Numbered from the stretch's first letter, positions 1 through 5,779 are shown. The stretch is 5,779 nt of DNA from an uncultured Microcoleaceae cyanobacterium (GCA_938083405.1 CALKCV010000233.1:1-5779); one strand, 5' to 3'. Numbers and translations are program-made. Notes: generated from the sequence alone by a model not told the origin.

Positions 1-1
1 T

Positions 2-3000
2 AGAGATATTTTAACAGCATTGCATGAGTACCCTTATTATTCTCAAAACCGGACACAAACTTTTAATCGGACTATACCGAAAAACATATATGACCTTCAT
101 GTCAAAAAACAAGAGTCTTTTGTAAATTCAGAAATAAGAACTGGCCCTGCAGTTGGCATAGCAGAACTTAATACTCTGGCTGATTTGTTTGAAGGGGATG
201 CTCCAGATTTGGATGCTAATTGGGAAGAAGAAGAAATCTTAAATAGCTCGAACCAAGACTTCCAAAATAATTTTAATTTGTCTGACACTGAGGATTATGA
301 TTCGGGGGATTTAACTGATATTCTTTTTGGTGAAGATGACGATTATAGCGCCAAAGAGCAAAAAACAGATTTAAGCAGTCTCAGCAGTATGTTTGAAGAG
401 AGGGAGGAAGATGGGGAAAAGAACGCAAATACCACGCTCGGGGAGCGAAAAGAGCTAGGAATTCAGCAAGATAGCTCTTCTGAATCTTTAGAGGATTTAT
501 TTGGAGATTTTAAATTAGAAGAAGAGCTTCCGGCTCCAGAACTCGTGTTAGAAACTGATGAATCTTCAGAAGATATAGCAATTTTATTGAAAGAGTTTCC
601 CGAGGTAGAAACAAGCTCTCAAGGGGCAGCTAATAAAATTAAAAAGCCGCCGGTAAAAAAAGAAAAAGAAAAAGAGAGCCTTTTTGGGGATTTATTGCCC
701 GAAAATTGGGTGGAAGAACCGAGTATAAGCGATCGGAGTATTGCAGAACTTTTGGATGAGGAGTCAATAACCGAGCCAAAGATTGATGATTCGGTGCGAG
801 AAACAGATACGGAGTCGATGGATGGCGAGGAAAGCTCTCTAGAAGATTTTAACGCTCTAGAGGATTTATTAGAAAATGATACTTCCTTAGTAACAGAAAG
901 CAAGGAGAAGGAGAAGGAGAAGGAGGAGGAAAAAGATACAGAAGAGGAAGATTTTGCAGGTTTAGAAGCAATGTTAGAAGATGGAAGCAACGAACAATTA
1001 TCAGAAGAGGAGGAACCGTTAGAGCAAGAGGAAGAGGAAGAGGAAGATTTTGGCGATCTAGAGAGTCTTTTAAGCGTTTCAGACGAGGAAGGAAGCTTGG
1101 AAAAAGAATCGGGGGAAGATTTTGACGATCTAGAGAGTCTTTTGAGGGATGAGAAAGGAGATTTAGAGGAAAAATCGACTGGTGGCAAACCGCAACAAGT
1201 AGAAATAGATTTTAGCGACTTGGATAAGCTGGTAGAAAATATGGATGCTGATGGCGGTCGCAATGCTAGCGTATCGGCAACACCAACAGCAGCACGGCGA
1301 CCGAAAGCTCCGCGCGAGCAGACTATTAAAGTGCCTGCCAAACAACTGGATAACTTGAGTAACCTGATGGGCGAATTGGTGGTAAATCGCAATAGTTTGG
1401 AGCAAGGTCAAGAAAGGATGAGGCAGTTTTTGGATAATTTGCTTCATCAAGTTATGCTTTTGGGCGATGTGGGACAGCAAATGCAGGATTTATATGAAAG
1501 AACTTTGCTAGAACAGACGATTTGGAAGAGTCGCTCGGGACACCGTAATTCGGTGTCGGATAGTCCCACCAGCGGGGGGGAGCTACAGAGTAAGAACGAG
1601 AAAAGTTTATCGGAGTGGGAGTTGGATACCTTTACTCCCTTTCACGAAAAAGCTCAGACGATCATAGAACAAATCGTTCGGGTACGGGAGTCTGCTTCTG
1701 ATATTGAGTTTTTGGTGGAAGAAGCAGATCAGGTTACTCGTCAGCTACGACAGGTAACTAATCAGTTGCAGGAGGGTTTGACTAAAGCGCGAATGGTGCC
1801 TTTTGCTCAAACTTCGGATAGGTTGCCTCGCGCGGTCTGGGAGGTTTCTCGCAATTGTGGTAAGGAGGCGGAACTGGTCGTAGAGGGTAAGGATAGTTTG
1901 ATCGATAAGATGATTCAGGAGCAACTCTACGACCCGATGACTCATTTGGTGAATAATGCTATTACTCATGGGATTGAGATGCCGGAGGAACGGGTGGCGG
2001 CGGGTAAACCGCAGAAGGGTCGGATAACTATTCGTGCTTTCCACCAGGGCAACCAAACTGTGATTTCTGTGGCGGATGATGGCGGTGGTATCGATCCGGC
2101 GAAGGTGAAAAAGAAGGCTATTGAAAAGGGTTTGATTTCGAGAAGCAAGTCGGAGAATATGTCTAATTTGGATGCTTACGATTTGTTGTTCCATCCCGGT
2201 TTTAGTACGGTGGAGACGGCGAATAAGTTCGCAGGTCGCGGTGTGGGGATGGATGTGGTTCGCACTAAATTGAATGAGATTCGCGGTACTATTACTATTG
2301 ACTCGACTATTGGCAAGGGGACTGTGTTTACGATTCGCTTGCCTCTGACTTTGAGTATTTCAAGGGCTCTTTGTTGTATTAGCGATCGCTCTTGGATTGC
2401 TTTCCCGATGGATGGGGTTGAGGATATGATTAAGGTTTCGTCTTCGGAGGTTGAGGTCGGGGCGGAAGGTCAACAGTATATCCAATGGCGGGGGACTAAG
2501 CTGCCTTTCCGTCATTTGCGAGAGTTACTGGTTTACAATCGCCACATGCGCCGGGCTAATGTTTATGGGATTAATACTGAGGAAGATGTAATTTCGGTGG
2601 TGGTTTTGCGTTCTGCGGCGACGGCTAGCAGTTTGCTTGCTGTTCAAGTGGATCAGGTGTTGGAACAGCAGAAGGAGGTTGTAATTAAGCAGCTCGAAGG
2701 TCCGATGCCGAAACCTATGGGTATTGCTGGTGCGACGGTTCTGGGGGATGGGAAGATTGTGGCGATCGCTGATACGATTGAGTTGATGAATTTGGCTTCT
2801 GGCAAGCTGCGACGGGAGGATGCTATCTGGTCGCCTACGGGTGATGAGGGTCAATCTGGGGATGTGTTTGTTGAGGAACAAAAAGATCCTACGGTGTTAA
2901 TTGTGGATGATTCGATTACGGTGCGCGAGTTGCTGTCTATGACTTTTACTAAGGCTGGTTATCGGGTGGAACAGGCTCGCGATGGTAAGGATGCTTGGGA

Positions 3001-3283
3001 AAAATTGCGTTCTGGTTTGCCTTGCGATTTGATCTTCTGCGATATCGAAATGCCTCGGATGGATGGTTTGGAGTTGTTGTCTCGGGTCCAGAAAGATGCG
3101 GCACTGAGTAAGTTACCGATGGCGATGTTGACTTCTCGCGGTGCTAGCAAGCACCGGCAAATGGCTTACGATCTCGGCGCTAGCGGTTATTTCACTAAGC
3201 CTTATCTGGAGGACCATTTGTTGGATGCGGCCGGTCGGATGCTTGATGGGGAGGTTGTGGGTCTGACTGCTGCTGGCGCTTAG
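2..3283 (+). CDS. CheA-family hybrid histidine kinase / response regulator (5' partial)
   Basis: Cytoplasmic chemotaxis-type kinase of the cyanobacterial PixL/HmpE/PilL-like group, which in characterised species controls phototaxis, pilus motility or hormogonium behaviour. The frame is open to the left edge (RDILTA precedes the TTG at base 20), so the start and the expected phosphoryl-accepting Hpt domain lie outside. Residues are numbered from base 20. Residues 49-430 are a low-complexity acidic linker with repeated DFxxLExLL-like motifs and no recognisable P2 domain. Residues about 433-620 are the dimerisation helices (IKVPAKQLDNLSNLMGELVV). The ATPase follows, with N-box LVNNAITHG (N646, H650), G1 DDGGG (686-690), G2 GRGVGMD (739-745) and G3 GKGT (765-768). 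A CheW-like domain spans about 780-920. A receiver spans about 956-1075, with D963/D964, phosphoacceptor D1008 (CDIEMPRMDG), T1038 and K1060. All catalytic motifs look intact. Which paralog it is cannot be decided without the upstream genes. Confidence 0.95.
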   Translation, partial: RDILTALHEYPYYSQNRTQTFNRTIPKNIYDLHVKKQESFVNSEIRTGPAVGIAELNTLADLFEGDAPDLDANWEEEEILNSSNQDFQNNFNLSDTEDYDSGDLTDILFGEDDDYSAKEQKTDLSSLSSMFEEREEDGEKNANTTLGERKELGIQQDSSSESLEDLFGDFKLEEELPAPELVLETDESSEDIAILLKEFPEVETSSQGAANKIKKPPVKKEKEKESLFGDLLPENWVEEPSISDRSIAELLDEESITEPKIDDSVRETDTESMDGEESSLEDFNALEDLLENDTSLVTESKEKEKEKEEEKDTEEEDFAGLEAMLEDGSNEQLSEEEEPLEQEEEEEEDFGDLESLLSVSDEEGSLEKESGEDFDDLESLLRDEKGDLEEKSTGGKPQQVEIDFSDLDKLVENMDADGGRNASVSATPTAARRPKAPREQTIKVPAKQLDNLSNLMGELVVNRNSLEQGQERMRQFLDNLLHQVMLLGDVGQQMQDLYERTLLEQTIWKSRSGHRNSVSDSPTSGGELQSKNEKSLSEWELDTFTPFHEKAQTIIEQIVRVRESASDIEFLVEEADQVTRQLRQVTNQLQEGLTKARMVPFAQTSDRLPRAVWEVSRNCGKEAELVVEGKDSLIDKMIQEQLYDPMTHLVNNAITHGIEMPEERVAAGKPQKGRITIRAFHQGNQTVISVADDGGGIDPAKVKKKAIEKGLISRSKSENMSNLDAYDLLFHPGFSTVETANKFAGRGVGMDVVRTKLNEIRGTITIDSTIGKGTVFTIRLPLTLSISRALCCISDRSWIAFPMDGVEDMIKVSSSEVEVGAEGQQYIQWRGTKLPFRHLRELLVYNRHMRRANVYGINTEEDVISVVVLRSAATASSLLAVQVDQVLEQQKEVVIKQLEGPMPKPMGIAGATVLGDGKIVAIADTIELMNLASGKLRREDAIWSPTGDEGQSGDVFVEEQKDPTVLIVDDSITVRELLSMTFTKAGYRVEQARDGKDAWEKLRSGLPCDLIFCDIEMPRMDGLELLSRVQKDAALSKLPMAMLTSRGASKHRQMAYDLGASGYFTKPYLEDHLLDAAGRMLDGEVVGLTAAGA
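842..1237 (+). repeat. Intragenic array of acidic DFxxLExLL-type motifs in the kinase linker
   Basis: Inside the kinase linker the protein repeats a short pattern of acidic residues, D-F, two residues, L-E/D, one residue, then two hydrophobics. Clear copies begin at residues 275 (EDFNALEDLL), 310 (EDFAGLEAML), 342 (EDFGDLESLL), 366 (EDFDDLESLL) and 397 (DFSDLDKLV). Looser relatives lie further left at residues 49-57 (ELNTLADLF), 98-103 and 155-164 (ESLEDLFGDF). The spacers are Glu/Lys/Ser-rich. The pattern is direct observation. A role as amphipathic docking motifs is inference. Confidence 0.75.
1043..1143 (+). repeat. 72-bp-spaced direct repeat in the linker coding sequence
   Basis: Bases 1043-1071 and 1115-1143 are the same 29-bp sequence with one difference (G at 1053, A at 1125). 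Both are in frame and encode EDF(G/D)DLESLL. The offset is 72 bp, exactly 24 codons, and near-identity includes synonymous positions. This looks like a recent in-frame segmental duplication within the linker. Confidence 0.85.
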
Positions 3284-3330
3284 GCTTACCAAATTGCTGA
3301 TGGGTAATGGCTAGTTGCATTCCATTTTTT

Positions 3331-3351
3331 GTGCGCAATTGCGCACTTTTT
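3331..3351 (+). terminator. Predicted intrinsic terminator 1 of the hybrid kinase
   Basis: The 16-bp perfect palindrome GTGCGCAATTGCGCAC (3331-3346) can fold into a 6-bp GC-rich stem with an AATT loop. It is followed by five Ts (3347-3351), 47 bp after the kinase stop codon. On the other strand the palindrome is followed by As, so it would not act as an intrinsic terminator for mutM. The stem is short, and cyanobacteria do not always rely on such structures. Confidence 0.6.
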
Positions 3352-3377
3352 GGAGAGCTAATTGCAATCCATTTTTT

Positions 3378-3397
3378 GTGCGCAATTGCGCACTTTT
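3378..3397 (+). terminator. Predicted intrinsic terminator 2 of the hybrid kinase (duplicate)
   Basis: Second copy of the palindrome GTGCGCAATTGCGCAC (3378-3393), followed by four Ts and then AT-rich heptads. It has the same orientation as copy 1 and would act as a back-up terminator for the kinase transcript. The T-tract is one base shorter than in copy 1. Confidence 0.5.
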
Positions 3398-3435
3398 AAT
3401 TGTTAATTGTTAATTGTTAATTGTTAATTGTTAAT
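3398..3435. repeat. Heptanucleotide tandem repeat (AATTGTT)5 plus partial unit
   Basis: Five perfect 7-bp units AATTGTT occupy 3398-3432, followed by a partial AAT. Short tandem heptanucleotide repeats of this kind (STRR-like) are well known in intergenic regions of filamentous cyanobacteria. The array begins directly after the second palindromic element, and its right end overlaps the stop codon of mutM (3431-3433). Confidence 0.9.
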
Positions 3436-4327
3436 CGATCGCTTGACAACTGGGACAATAATGAGTCGATCGCCCTCCCAATTTAATCCGCTCTATTAAC
3501 GTGTCGCAAACCCGGCAAGGCTGACCTCCGCGTTTATAGACCCAGGCTACTCCGCCATAATTGCCATTAATACCTAAAAGATTGATAAAGTTGCTAAAAG
3601 TAGTTCCACCTGCATCAATAGCTTTTTGCAAAACTTCGATAATAGCCCGGTGGAGGGCTTCTATTTGCTGGGGGGTTAATTCTTTACAAATACTTGTAGG
3701 TCTAATGCCGCTGACAAATAAAACTTCGTCGGCGTAGATATTGCCCAACCCTGCCACTAACCCCTGGTCTAAAAGGGCTGTTTTGATGGCTCGCTGTCGT
3801 TTGTGCAGTTGTTTGGCTAGATATTCTACGGAAAATTCGAGGGAAAAAGGTTCGGGTCCTAATTTTTTGAGACCTGTAATGATGCTCGATATTTCTGCTT
3901 CTGGCGGTACCCACCACAATTTGCCAAAGGTGCGTATATCTACGAAGCGCAGTTCTTGGATTTGAGAGCGATCGCCTTTGGAAGAGTTATTTGTTAAGTT
4001 ATTTTGTAAAAACAACCGCACTCGGGTATGTTTTTGTAGGTCTTCTTGCTGGTCCAACCATAAAAGCTGCCCGGTCATTCGCAGGTGAATTCCCAACCAA
4101 CCTCCAGGGTTATTATTATTTCGGTTGAAGAGTTCGGCTAATAGATATTTACCGCGTCTGTGCCAGCGAGCGATCGCCACTCCTTTCAATCCTGGCAAAA
4201 ATTCGGCAACAGAAATTGGGTAGGCAATGCTGCCCTCTAGCAACACATCCCCACCCACTATTTCTCGTCCCAGGGTTTTTTGCTCTAACCCTCGTCTTAC
4301 TGTTTCTACTTCCGGCAGTTCTGGCAC
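3431..4327 (-). CDS. mutM: Bifunctional formamidopyrimidine-DNA glycosylase / AP lyase (Fpg, MutM)
   Basis: Base-excision repair enzyme that removes 8-oxoguanine and formamidopyrimidines from DNA and nicks the abasic site by beta,delta-elimination. The protein is complete at 298 residues, slightly longer than the usual 270-290. The N-terminus reads MPELPEVETV, supplying the catalytic Pro2 and Glu3. Lys60 lies in RRGKYLL. The void-filling triad fits M84, R132 and F134. The helix-two-turn-helix segment spans about 170-205, with N196 in GLGNIYADE. The zinc finger uses C271, C274, C291 and C294, with the conserved GGRSTHYC including R286. Short Asn/Ser-rich insertions at about 68-75 and 109-124 explain the extra length. 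The start is GTG at 4325-4327, fixed because Pro2 must follow Met1. It lies 22 bp downstream of the MORN gene, suggesting co-transcription. Its TAA stop falls in the heptad repeat. Confidence 0.97.
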   Translation of the reverse strand: MPELPEVETVRRGLEQKTLGREIVGGDVLLEGSIAYPISVAEFLPGLKGVAIARWHRRGKYLLAELFNRNNNNPGGWLGIHLRMTGQLLWLDQQEDLQKHTRVRLFLQNNLTNNSSKGDRSQIQELRFVDIRTFGKLWWVPPEAEISSIITGLKKLGPEPFSLEFSVEYLAKQLHKRQRAIKTALLDQGLVAGLGNIYADEVLFVSGIRPTSICKELTPQQIEALHRAIIEVLQKAIDAGGTTFSNFINLLGINGNYGGVAWVYKRGGQPCRVCDTLIERIKLGGRSTHYCPSCQAID

Positions 4328-4335
4328 GTTTTTTT

Positions 4336-4341
4336 ACCTTC
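4336..4341 (-). promoter_or_regulatory. Ribosome binding site of mutM
   Basis: On the minus strand GAAGGT lies 8 nt before the GTG start codon, within the 22-bp gap after the MORN gene stop. It resembles a Shine-Dalgarno sequence at suitable spacing and supports the GTG start required by the conserved MPELPE terminus. Confidence 0.65.
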
Positions 4342-4349
4342 GGGGTTTT

Positions 4350-5057
4350 TTAGAATTCTTCGCGCTGACCGTTACGGAAGGTACCGGGGAATCGCTTGCC
4401 TGCTTCGATAATGGTACCGACGCCGTGAGGCACTCCGCCGCGCAATTCTCCTTCGTAGCGGAGGCCGCTAGGATAAGTACAGGTTCCTTCGCCGTCGAGG
4501 TTTTGGTTAAAAAACGTTCCTTGGCAGCGGGTGCCGTCTGCCCGGGTAAAAGTACCTGGCCCCAGGGGTTGACCGCCGAGGAATTCTCCCTGGTAGCGGT
4601 CGCCGTTGCTAAAGACAAATGTTCCCTGACCGGTGGGGGTACCTATTTTTCTAGTCGTGTCGAAGGAGCCTTCGTAGCGATCGCCGTTGGCGAAAAGTGC
4701 CGTGCCTGTAGTAATTTTCCCCTCTCGGTAAACCCCTGTGACTCTTGCATCGTTGGCAAATATATAGGTTCCTTGACCGTTTGGTACTCCATTACGAAAC
4801 TCTCCTTCATAGCGACCGCCTCCAGAATAGATGTAGGTTCCGTTTCCGTTTGGCAAACCGTTGACGAAATTACCTACATATCTATCTCCGTTATCGTAGT
4901 CGCACCTCACTCTGCCAGTTGCGATGGCGGGAACGCAAAAACCTGTATTTGCTCCTGCTTGTGCTTTTGCTTGTTCGACGTTTGTTGAAATCATAGCAGC
5001 GCTGGCACACAACGAAGCTAACAATGTAATTATTATTTTTGGGCTCGAATTAGTCAT
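4350..5057 (-). CDS. Exported MORN-repeat protein (complete)
   Basis: A 235-residue protein of unknown function built almost entirely of MORN repeats. Residues 1-33 look like a Sec signal peptide: Lys7, hydrophobic core IIITLLASLCASAAM and an A-K-A site at 30-32. The mature protein is therefore probably periplasmic, cell-surface or secreted. Eight repeat units follow, at about 56-78, 79-101, 102-123 (degenerate), 124-150 (expanded), 151-173, 174-196, 197-219 and a partial unit 220-235. The consensus is NGDRYEGEFxNGxPxGxGTY. Cysteines 41, 52, 178 and 193 recur at the same spacing in the neighbouring paralog and could form disulfides. The ATG start has a good Shine-Dalgarno sequence. The gene lies 49 bp after the paralog and 22 bp before mutM. 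In known proteins MORN repeats form beta-hairpin sheets in membrane-associated or scaffold roles, but no enzymatic domain is visible here. Confidence 0.9.
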   Translation of the reverse strand: MTNSSPKIIITLLASLCASAAMISTNVEQAKAQAGANTGFCVPAIATGRVRCDYDNGDRYVGNFVNGLPNGNGTYIYSGGGRYEGEFRNGVPNGQGTYIFANDARVTGVYREGKITTGTALFANGDRYEGSFDTTRKIGTPTGQGTFVFSNGDRYQGEFLGGQPLGPGTFTRADGTRCQGTFFNQNLDGEGTCTYPSGLRYEGELRGGVPHGVGTIIEAGKRFPGTFRNGQREEF

Positions 5058-5063
5058 TTTCCC

Positions 5064-5069
5064 ATCCTT
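5064..5069 (-). promoter_or_regulatory. Ribosome binding site of the complete MORN gene
   Basis: On the minus strand AAGGAT lies 6 nt before the ATG at 5055-5057. It supports that start, which also gives a sensible signal peptide. Confidence 0.7.
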
Positions 5070-5106
5070 TTTTTTGTTTCAATCAAATCTATGGTTTGTA
5101 TCTTAG

Positions 5107-5779
5107 TTATTGAGAATCTAGCGGTTTGCCGTCTCTAAACGCACCGGGAAAGCGTCTGCCGTTAGCATCTATAAGTACGCCTACTCCGTGGGGTACGCCG
5201 TTGCGCAGTTCTCCTTCATAGCGCAGACCGTTGGGGAAGACGCAGGTAGCTTTGGCGTCGAGTTCTAAGTTGAAAAAATCTCCCTCGCAGCGAGTTTCAT
5301 CTGTACGAGTTAATACTCCGTCTCCCAAGGGACTGCCCGAAAAGAAAGTACCGCTAAAGCGATCGCCGTTAGCATAGATAAACTCTCCCTGTCCGTGGGG
5401 CTGAGAGCTAACAACATCAGTATTGATATTTCTTACCAAACGGAACTCTCCCTCATAGCGATCGCCGTTGGTAAAAATCACCCTTCCAGAAGTAATATTG
5501 CCGTTCTCAAAGATTCCTTCGACTCTGCCATCGTCGGCGAAAATAAAGGTGCCCTGGCCGTTTGGCAAACCGTTGACAAATTCTCCCTCATAGCGATCGC
5601 GATTTATATAAGTATAAATACCTGTTCCTTCCGGTCTGCCGTTAACGAACTCTCCCTCGTAGCGATCGGCCGCCCTCTCGCCACCGTTATAAACGCATTT
5701 GACAAAACCATCGGGGAGACCACCTTCGCAATAGGGAGGCCTTTGCTCTCCCTCCTGGGCAATAACGGGTTGAAGGTTA
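5107..5779 (-). CDS. MORN-repeat protein, tandem paralog (5' partial)
   Basis: The frame is open from the TAA at 5107-5109 to the right window edge, giving 223 visible residues; the start lies outside. The visible N-terminus reads LQPVIAQEGEQRPPYC. The VIAQ-E step looks like the end of a signal peptide, so probably only the rest of that peptide is missing. Eight MORN units follow in the same order as in the complete neighbour, including a degenerate third unit (DDGRVEGIFENGNITSG) and a fourth unit enlarged by an insertion around RLVRNINTDVVSSQPHG. Cysteines at visible residues 17, 28, 164 and 179 match the spacing in the paralog. The last repeats (LRYEGELRNGVPHGVG) are nearly the same in both proteins. 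A tandem gene duplication is the natural reading. Function is unknown, and an extracytoplasmic location is inferred. Confidence 0.88.
   Translation of the reverse strand, partial: NLQPVIAQEGEQRPPYCEGGLPDGFVKCVYNGGERAADRYEGEFVNGRPEGTGIYTYINRDRYEGEFVNGLPNGQGTFIFADDGRVEGIFENGNITSGRVIFTNGDRYEGEFRLVRNINTDVVSSQPHGQGEFIYANGDRFSGTFFSGSPLGDGVLTRTDETRCEGDFFNLELDAKATCVFPNGLRYEGELRNGVPHGVGVLIDANGRRFPGAFRDGKPLDSQ

Larger units (their letters stand above)
3310..3397. repeat. Two tandem 41-bp intergenic elements with a palindromic core
   Basis: Bases 3310-3350 and 3357-3397 match at 39 of 41 positions (differences at 3314/3361 and 3320/3367). They are separated by the 6-bp spacer TGGAGA. The last 30 bp of each (3321-3350, 3368-3397) are identical and consist of TCCA, a T6 tract, the palindrome GTGCGCAATTGCGCAC and a T-tract. 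No coding sequence overlaps them. They resemble a small dispersed or duplicated intergenic repeat. Whether other copies exist in the genome cannot be seen here. Confidence 0.85.
2382..5600. repeat. HIP1 octamers (GCGATCGC), eight dispersed copies
   Basis: Exact GCGATCGC palindromes start at 2382, 2762, 3968, 4170, 4677, 5359, 5458 and 5593. Near matches occur at 729 and 5662 (GCGATCGG). HIP1 is the highly iterated palindrome of many cyanobacterial genomes and supports the taxonomic call. Four of the eight lie in the MORN genes, where they encode the G/R-D-R of the repeat. Confidence 0.9.

Noticed and set aside
20..22. TTG at base 20 as the true start of the kinase
   Set aside because: The frame is open to the left edge and the Hpt domain required by the family is missing, so the gene most likely starts upstream.
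619..1392. 257-codon reading frame on the minus strand opposite the kinase linker
   Set aside because: Its Ser-rich composition is simply the complement of Glu/Lys/Asp-rich coding sequence. It has no recognisable domain and overlaps a well-supported gene.
3310..3397. Palindromic pair considered as ends of a MITE or insertion sequence
   Set aside because: The two copies are direct rather than inverted repeats of each other, only 6 bp apart, with no target-site duplication or transposase.
3398..3435. Heptad repeats considered as a CRISPR array or origin iterons
   Set aside because: The units are 7 bp with no spacers and no cas genes nearby. They fit the common cyanobacterial heptanucleotide repeat class, and no DnaA boxes or replication genes are visible.
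4334..4349. ACC/GGT hairpin flanked by T-runs between the complete MORN gene and mutM, considered as a terminator
   Set aside because: The stem is only about 3 bp, and on the coding strand it is followed by As rather than Us. The same bases serve as the mutM ribosome binding site.
4227..4988. 253-codon plus-strand frame across the mutM/MORN junction
   Set aside because: It lies antisense to two well-supported genes, shows no family resemblance, and its length follows from the repetitive MORN coding sequence on the other strand.
5566..5568. TTG at 5568 as the start of the second MORN gene
   Set aside because: It falls in the middle of a MORN unit. The same frame continues upstream through two more units, the conserved Cys pair and a likely signal peptide end.

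Overview
The window is cyanobacterial, most likely from a filamentous, oscillatorialean-type genome. It has eight exact copies of the HIP1 octamer GCGATCGC in 5.8 kb and a run of TTAATTG-type heptanucleotide repeats in an intergenic region. It also carries a CheA-receiver hybrid kinase of the kind found in cyanobacterial phototaxis and pilus loci. The species cannot be fixed from the sequence alone.

Layout. Bases 2-3283 (+) hold the 5'-truncated remainder of a large CheA-family hybrid histidine kinase. What is visible is a long acidic linker, the dimerisation helices, the ATPase, a CheW-like domain and a C-terminal receiver. The phosphotransfer (Hpt) domain expected at the N-terminus would lie off the left edge. 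Bases 3284-3430 form a short convergent intergenic region. It holds two near-identical 41-bp elements, each ending in a perfect 16-bp palindrome plus T-tract oriented to terminate the kinase transcript, followed by five 7-bp tandem repeats. Bases 3431-4327 (-) encode a complete formamidopyrimidine-DNA glycosylase (MutM/Fpg) with a GTG start. Bases 4350-5057 (-) encode a complete exported MORN-repeat protein. Bases 5107-5779 (-) encode a second MORN-repeat protein, truncated by the right edge, that is collinear with the first.

Functional reading. The three minus-strand genes are closely spaced (49 and 22 bp gaps, each following gene preceded by a Shine-Dalgarno-like sequence, no credible terminator between them). 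They may be co-transcribed from a promoter to the right of the window. The MORN pair looks like a tandem duplication: the same order of eight repeat units, the same irregular third and fourth units, and four cysteines at conserved spacing. This suggests an extracytoplasmic, possibly disulfide-stabilised beta-sheet protein of unknown role. MutM is a housekeeping base-excision repair enzyme and may be only a positional passenger. The kinase belongs to a separate, opposite-strand unit whose partner genes (CheY/CheW/MCP-type) are probably to the left. I see no mobile element, CRISPR array or RNA gene.
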